Positions 62,273 through 64,000 of a stretch of DNA of 64,000 bases are shown one piece after another. The DNA comes from an uncultured Alphaproteobacteria bacterium (lineage in GTDB: Bacteria > Pseudomonadota > Alphaproteobacteria > Geminicoccales > Geminicoccaceae): positions 62,001 through 126,000 of the forward strand of contig CALKJU010000011.1 in assembly GCA_937995535.1 (NCBI GenBank). The letters are read 5' to 3'. Each line of letters begins with the position of its first letter. The first letter of the stretch is position 1. The notes beneath the pieces are model-generated. The model was not told the DNA's origin. It made no database searches and saw nothing but the letters and a program-made list of their open reading frames with translations. A program made the position numbers and the translations under genes.

Positions 62273-63109
62273 ATGCTCGAGGTGCGAGATCTCCACGTAC
62301 GTTACGCGACGCCGACCGGCATCGTCGCCGCGGTGCGCGGGGTCAGCCTCACGGTCGGCGCCGAGAAGGTCGGCATCGTCGGCGAGAGTGGCTCGGGCAA
62401 GTCGACGATCGGCCGAGCCGTGCTGGGGCTCGTGCGCCCACCCGGCACGGTCCAGGCCGCGCGCTTGGCGTTCGATGGGCTCGATCTGCTCGCCGCCGAC
62501 GCGACCACGCTGCGCCGCATCCGCGGGGCGCGCATCTCGATGGTCCTCCAGGACCCGAAATACTCGCTCAACCCGGTGCAGCGGGTCGGGCGGCAGATCG
62601 AGGAGACCGTGCGCGTCCACGAACGGGTCGGCGGCCGCGAGGCGCGGCGCCGGGCGCTCGAGATGCTGGAAGCCGTGCGCATCCGCGACCCCGAGCGGGT
62701 CTACCGCCTTTTCCCGCACGAGGTCTCGGGCGGCATGGGGCAGCGCGTGATGATCGCCATGATGCTCGTCACCGGGCCGGAGCTGCTGATCGCCGACGAG
62801 CCGACCTCAGCCCTCGACGTCACCGTGCAGAAGCAGATCCTGACGATCCTGGACGAGCTGGTGACCAGCCGCGGCATGGGCCTGCTGCTGATCAGCCACG
62901 ACCTCGAGCTCGTCGCGACCTTCTGCGATCGCGTGTTGGTGATGTATGCCGGGCGGCTGGTCGAGGAGTGCACCGCCGCCGCATTGCACCGCGCGCAGCA
63001 TCCCTACACACGCGGCCTGCTCGCCTGCCTGCCGCGCATCCGCGGGCCGCATCGACGGCTCGCCACCCTGACCCGGGATCCGGACTGGCTCGGTTGTCCG
63101 ACACCATGA
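62273..63109 (+). CDS. Dipeptide/oligopeptide ABC ATPase (DppD/OppD type), second system
   Basis: The 278-residue ATPase has Walker [10 protein letters not shown] near residue 39, Q-loop [12 protein letters not shown], signature VSGGMGQR and [12 protein letters not shown]. Its stop overlaps the next ATPase start (ATGA). Permease and binding-protein genes for this second peptide importer are not in the window. Confidence 0.9.
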   Translation: MLEVRDLHVRYATPTGIVAAVRGVSLTVGAEKVGIVGESGSGKSTIGRAVLGLVRPPGTVQAARLAFDGLDLLAADATTLRRIRGARISMVLQDPKYSLNPVQRVGRQIEETVRVHERVGGREARRRALEMLEAVRIRDPERVYRLFPHEVSGGMGQRVMIAMMLVTGPELLIADEPTSALDVTVQKQILTILDELVTSRGMGLLLISHDLELVATFCDRVLVMYAGRLVEECTAAALHRAQHPYTRGLLACLPRIRGPHRRLATLTRDPDWLGCPTP

Positions 63110-63876
63110 TCGAGGTCACCGGGCTCGACGTCACGTTCAGCGACGGCCGCACCAGTTTCCATGCTGTCAGGCAGGTATCGTTCCGTGTCGCCGAAGGCGG
63201 CTGCTTCGGGCTCGTCGGCGAGAGCGGCAGCGGCAAGTCGACCGTGCTGCGCGCCATCGGCGGCCTGATCGAGCGCTGGATGGGTGAGATCCGCCTGGCC
63301 GGACGTCCGGTCGGCCCGCGCCGCAGCCGTGCCGAGCGGAAGCTCGTGCAGATGGTCTTCCAGGACCCGTACGGCTCGCTCCACCCCCGCCACACGGTCG
63401 ATCGGATCCTGAGCGAACCCTGCACGATCCACGGGCTGGCCGATGTCGATCGGCGCGTCGAGGCGATGCTGACCGCGGTGGGCCTGCCACGCTCCTTCCG
63501 CTTCCGCTATCCGCACCAGCTCTCCGGCGGGCAGCGGCAGCGGGTCGCGATCGCGCGCGCCCTGATCCTCGAACCGCCGATCGTCCTCCTCGACGAGCCG
63601 ACCTCGGCTCTCGACGTCTCCGTCCAGGCCGAGATCCTGAACCTTCTCGGCGACCTGCGCCGCGACCGTGGCCTGACCTGCCTGTTCGTCAGTCACAATC
63701 TCGCGGTCGTCGCGCACATGTGCGAGCGGGTGGCGATCATGACCGAAGGGCGGATCGTCGAGGAGATCGACAGCGCCGCCCTCGGCACCGGCGCGGTTCG
63801 CGATCCCTACAGTCGGGAGCTGCTGCGCAGCAGCGAGGGCTATCTGGCCGAGCTCGCGGACGGCCTCGCGCGCTGA
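63106..63876 (+). CDS. Dipeptide/oligopeptide ABC ATPase (DppF/OppF type), second system
   Basis: The 256-residue ATPase has Walker [10 protein letters not shown] near residue 35, Q-loop FQDPYGSLHPRH, signature LSGGQRQR, Walker [14 protein letters not shown] and FVSHN as the H-loop. It is coupled to the preceding ATPase. Unlike the OppF-type ATPase of the first system it ends normally, without an SDR. Confidence 0.9.
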   Translation: MIEVTGLDVTFSDGRTSFHAVRQVSFRVAEGGCFGLVGESGSGKSTVLRAIGGLIERWMGEIRLAGRPVGPRRSRAERKLVQMVFQDPYGSLHPRHTVDRILSEPCTIHGLADVDRRVEAMLTAVGLPRSFRFRYPHQLSGGQRQRVAIARALILEPPIVLLDEPTSALDVSVQAEILNLLGDLRRDRGLTCLFVSHNLAVVAHMCERVAIMTEGRIVEEIDSAALGTGAVRDPYSRELLRSSEGYLAELADGLAR

Positions 63877-63890
63877 GGCCGCCCGGCGGC

Positions 63891-63908
63891 GCGCGCTTGT
63901 GAGCGCGC
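63891..63908 (+). terminator. Possible terminator hairpin after the peptide ATPases
   Basis: GCGCGCT (63891-63897) and AGCGCGC (63902-63908) form a perfect seven-base stem with a TGTG loop 14 bases after the ATPase stop. No T-run follows, so it may be a stabilising hairpin instead. Confidence 0.35.
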
Positions 63909-63957
63909 CCGTCACGCCCTAGCGTTCGTGCACCGCGTGTGAGAGGGGTCTCGCCCG

Positions 63958-64000
63958 ATGACTATCGACATCACTTGTGTCGTCGACGCACGCGCGCAGA
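63958..64000 (+). CDS. Start of a probable SMP-30/gluconolactonase gene (cut by window edge)
   Basis: An ATG at 63958 follows GAGAGGGG at a normal distance and opens a frame reading MTIDITCVVDARAQ before the window ends. A VVDARA segment at this place resembles the N-terminus of SMP-30/gluconolactonase proteins. With 14 residues the call is weak. Confidence 0.4.
   Translation, partial: MTIDITCVVDARAQ

Noticed and set aside
61975-63105. Upstream extension of the last ATPase frame
   Set aside because: It crosses the first ATPase and the dehydrogenase start in the wrong frame; ATPase sequence begins at 63106.

Overview
The window is GC-rich, gene-dense DNA from a bacteriochlorophyll-producing alphaproteobacterium. 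The evidence is a photosynthesis gene cluster with 5-aminolevulinate synthase HemA, the aerobic cyclase AcsF with an adjacent BciE-like protein, and PuhABCE. AcsF implies oxygen-dependent pigment synthesis, as in aerobic anoxygenic phototrophs and many purple bacteria. A Rhodospirillales- or Geminicoccales-like lineage is a guess from gene content only. I see no tRNA, rRNA, CRISPR array, insertion sequence or phage gene.

Region 1 (1-24641) is the photosynthesis cluster. On the minus strand, bchG, a PucC-family gene, bchP and tspO form a tightly coupled unit. It is bracketed by two PpsR/CrtJ-type PAS repressor genes: one is cut by the left window edge and one is complete at 5576-6994. A cobalamin-binding PpaA/AerR-type antirepressor follows. 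A divergent promoter region (8129-8342) then feeds the plus-strand run bchF-bchN-bchB-bchH-bchL-bchM-lhaA-puhA-puhB-puhC-bciE-acsF-puhE-hemA, where most junctions overlap by a few bases. Together these genes make 5-aminolevulinate, insert Mg (BchH), methylate (BchM), close ring E (AcsF/BciE), reduce ring D (BchLNB), hydrate the vinyl group (BchF), attach and reduce the tail (BchG, BchP), and supply the H subunit and assembly factors of the reaction centre. The bchCXYZ, bchD/I, crt and puf genes are not in the window.

Region 2 (24642-30075) holds a bactofilin, an MFS transporter whose first codons are interrupted by an in-frame TAG, an RTX-repeat protein, a luciferase-like monooxygenase and a GNAT-type acyltransferase.

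Region 3 (30105-39537, minus strand) is a dipeptide-type ABC importer operon with two oddities. The last ATPase is fused in frame to a short-chain dehydrogenase that lacks its catalytic tyrosine. A two-gene module (a cytoplasmic HELTH metallopeptidase and an MBL-fold hydrolase) sits between the binding-protein gene and the permease genes, preceded by a CRP-like palindrome. This pair is the best candidate in the window for an undescribed system.

Region 4 (39674-44317) is a complete sugar/AI-2-type ABC importer. Region 5 (44357-53736) is housekeeping and accessory: a YcgN-like protein, a dienelactone hydrolase fused to a SnoaL-like domain, a diguanylate cyclase with an AGDEF site, gamma-glutamyltransferase, hypoxanthine phosphoribosyltransferase, a ketopantoate reductase-like enzyme, a Tat-exported protein, a LysR regulator and an EamA permease.

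Region 6 (53896-62140) is amino-acid catabolism: carboxyltransferase beta subunit, methylglutaconyl-CoA hydratase, a large fused indolepyruvate ferredoxin oxidoreductase, a DsbA-like isomerase and isovaleryl-CoA dehydrogenase. The biotin-carrying MccA subunit is absent. Region 7 (62273-64000) has two dipeptide ABC ATPases and the first codons of a probable SMP-30/gluconolactonase gene.
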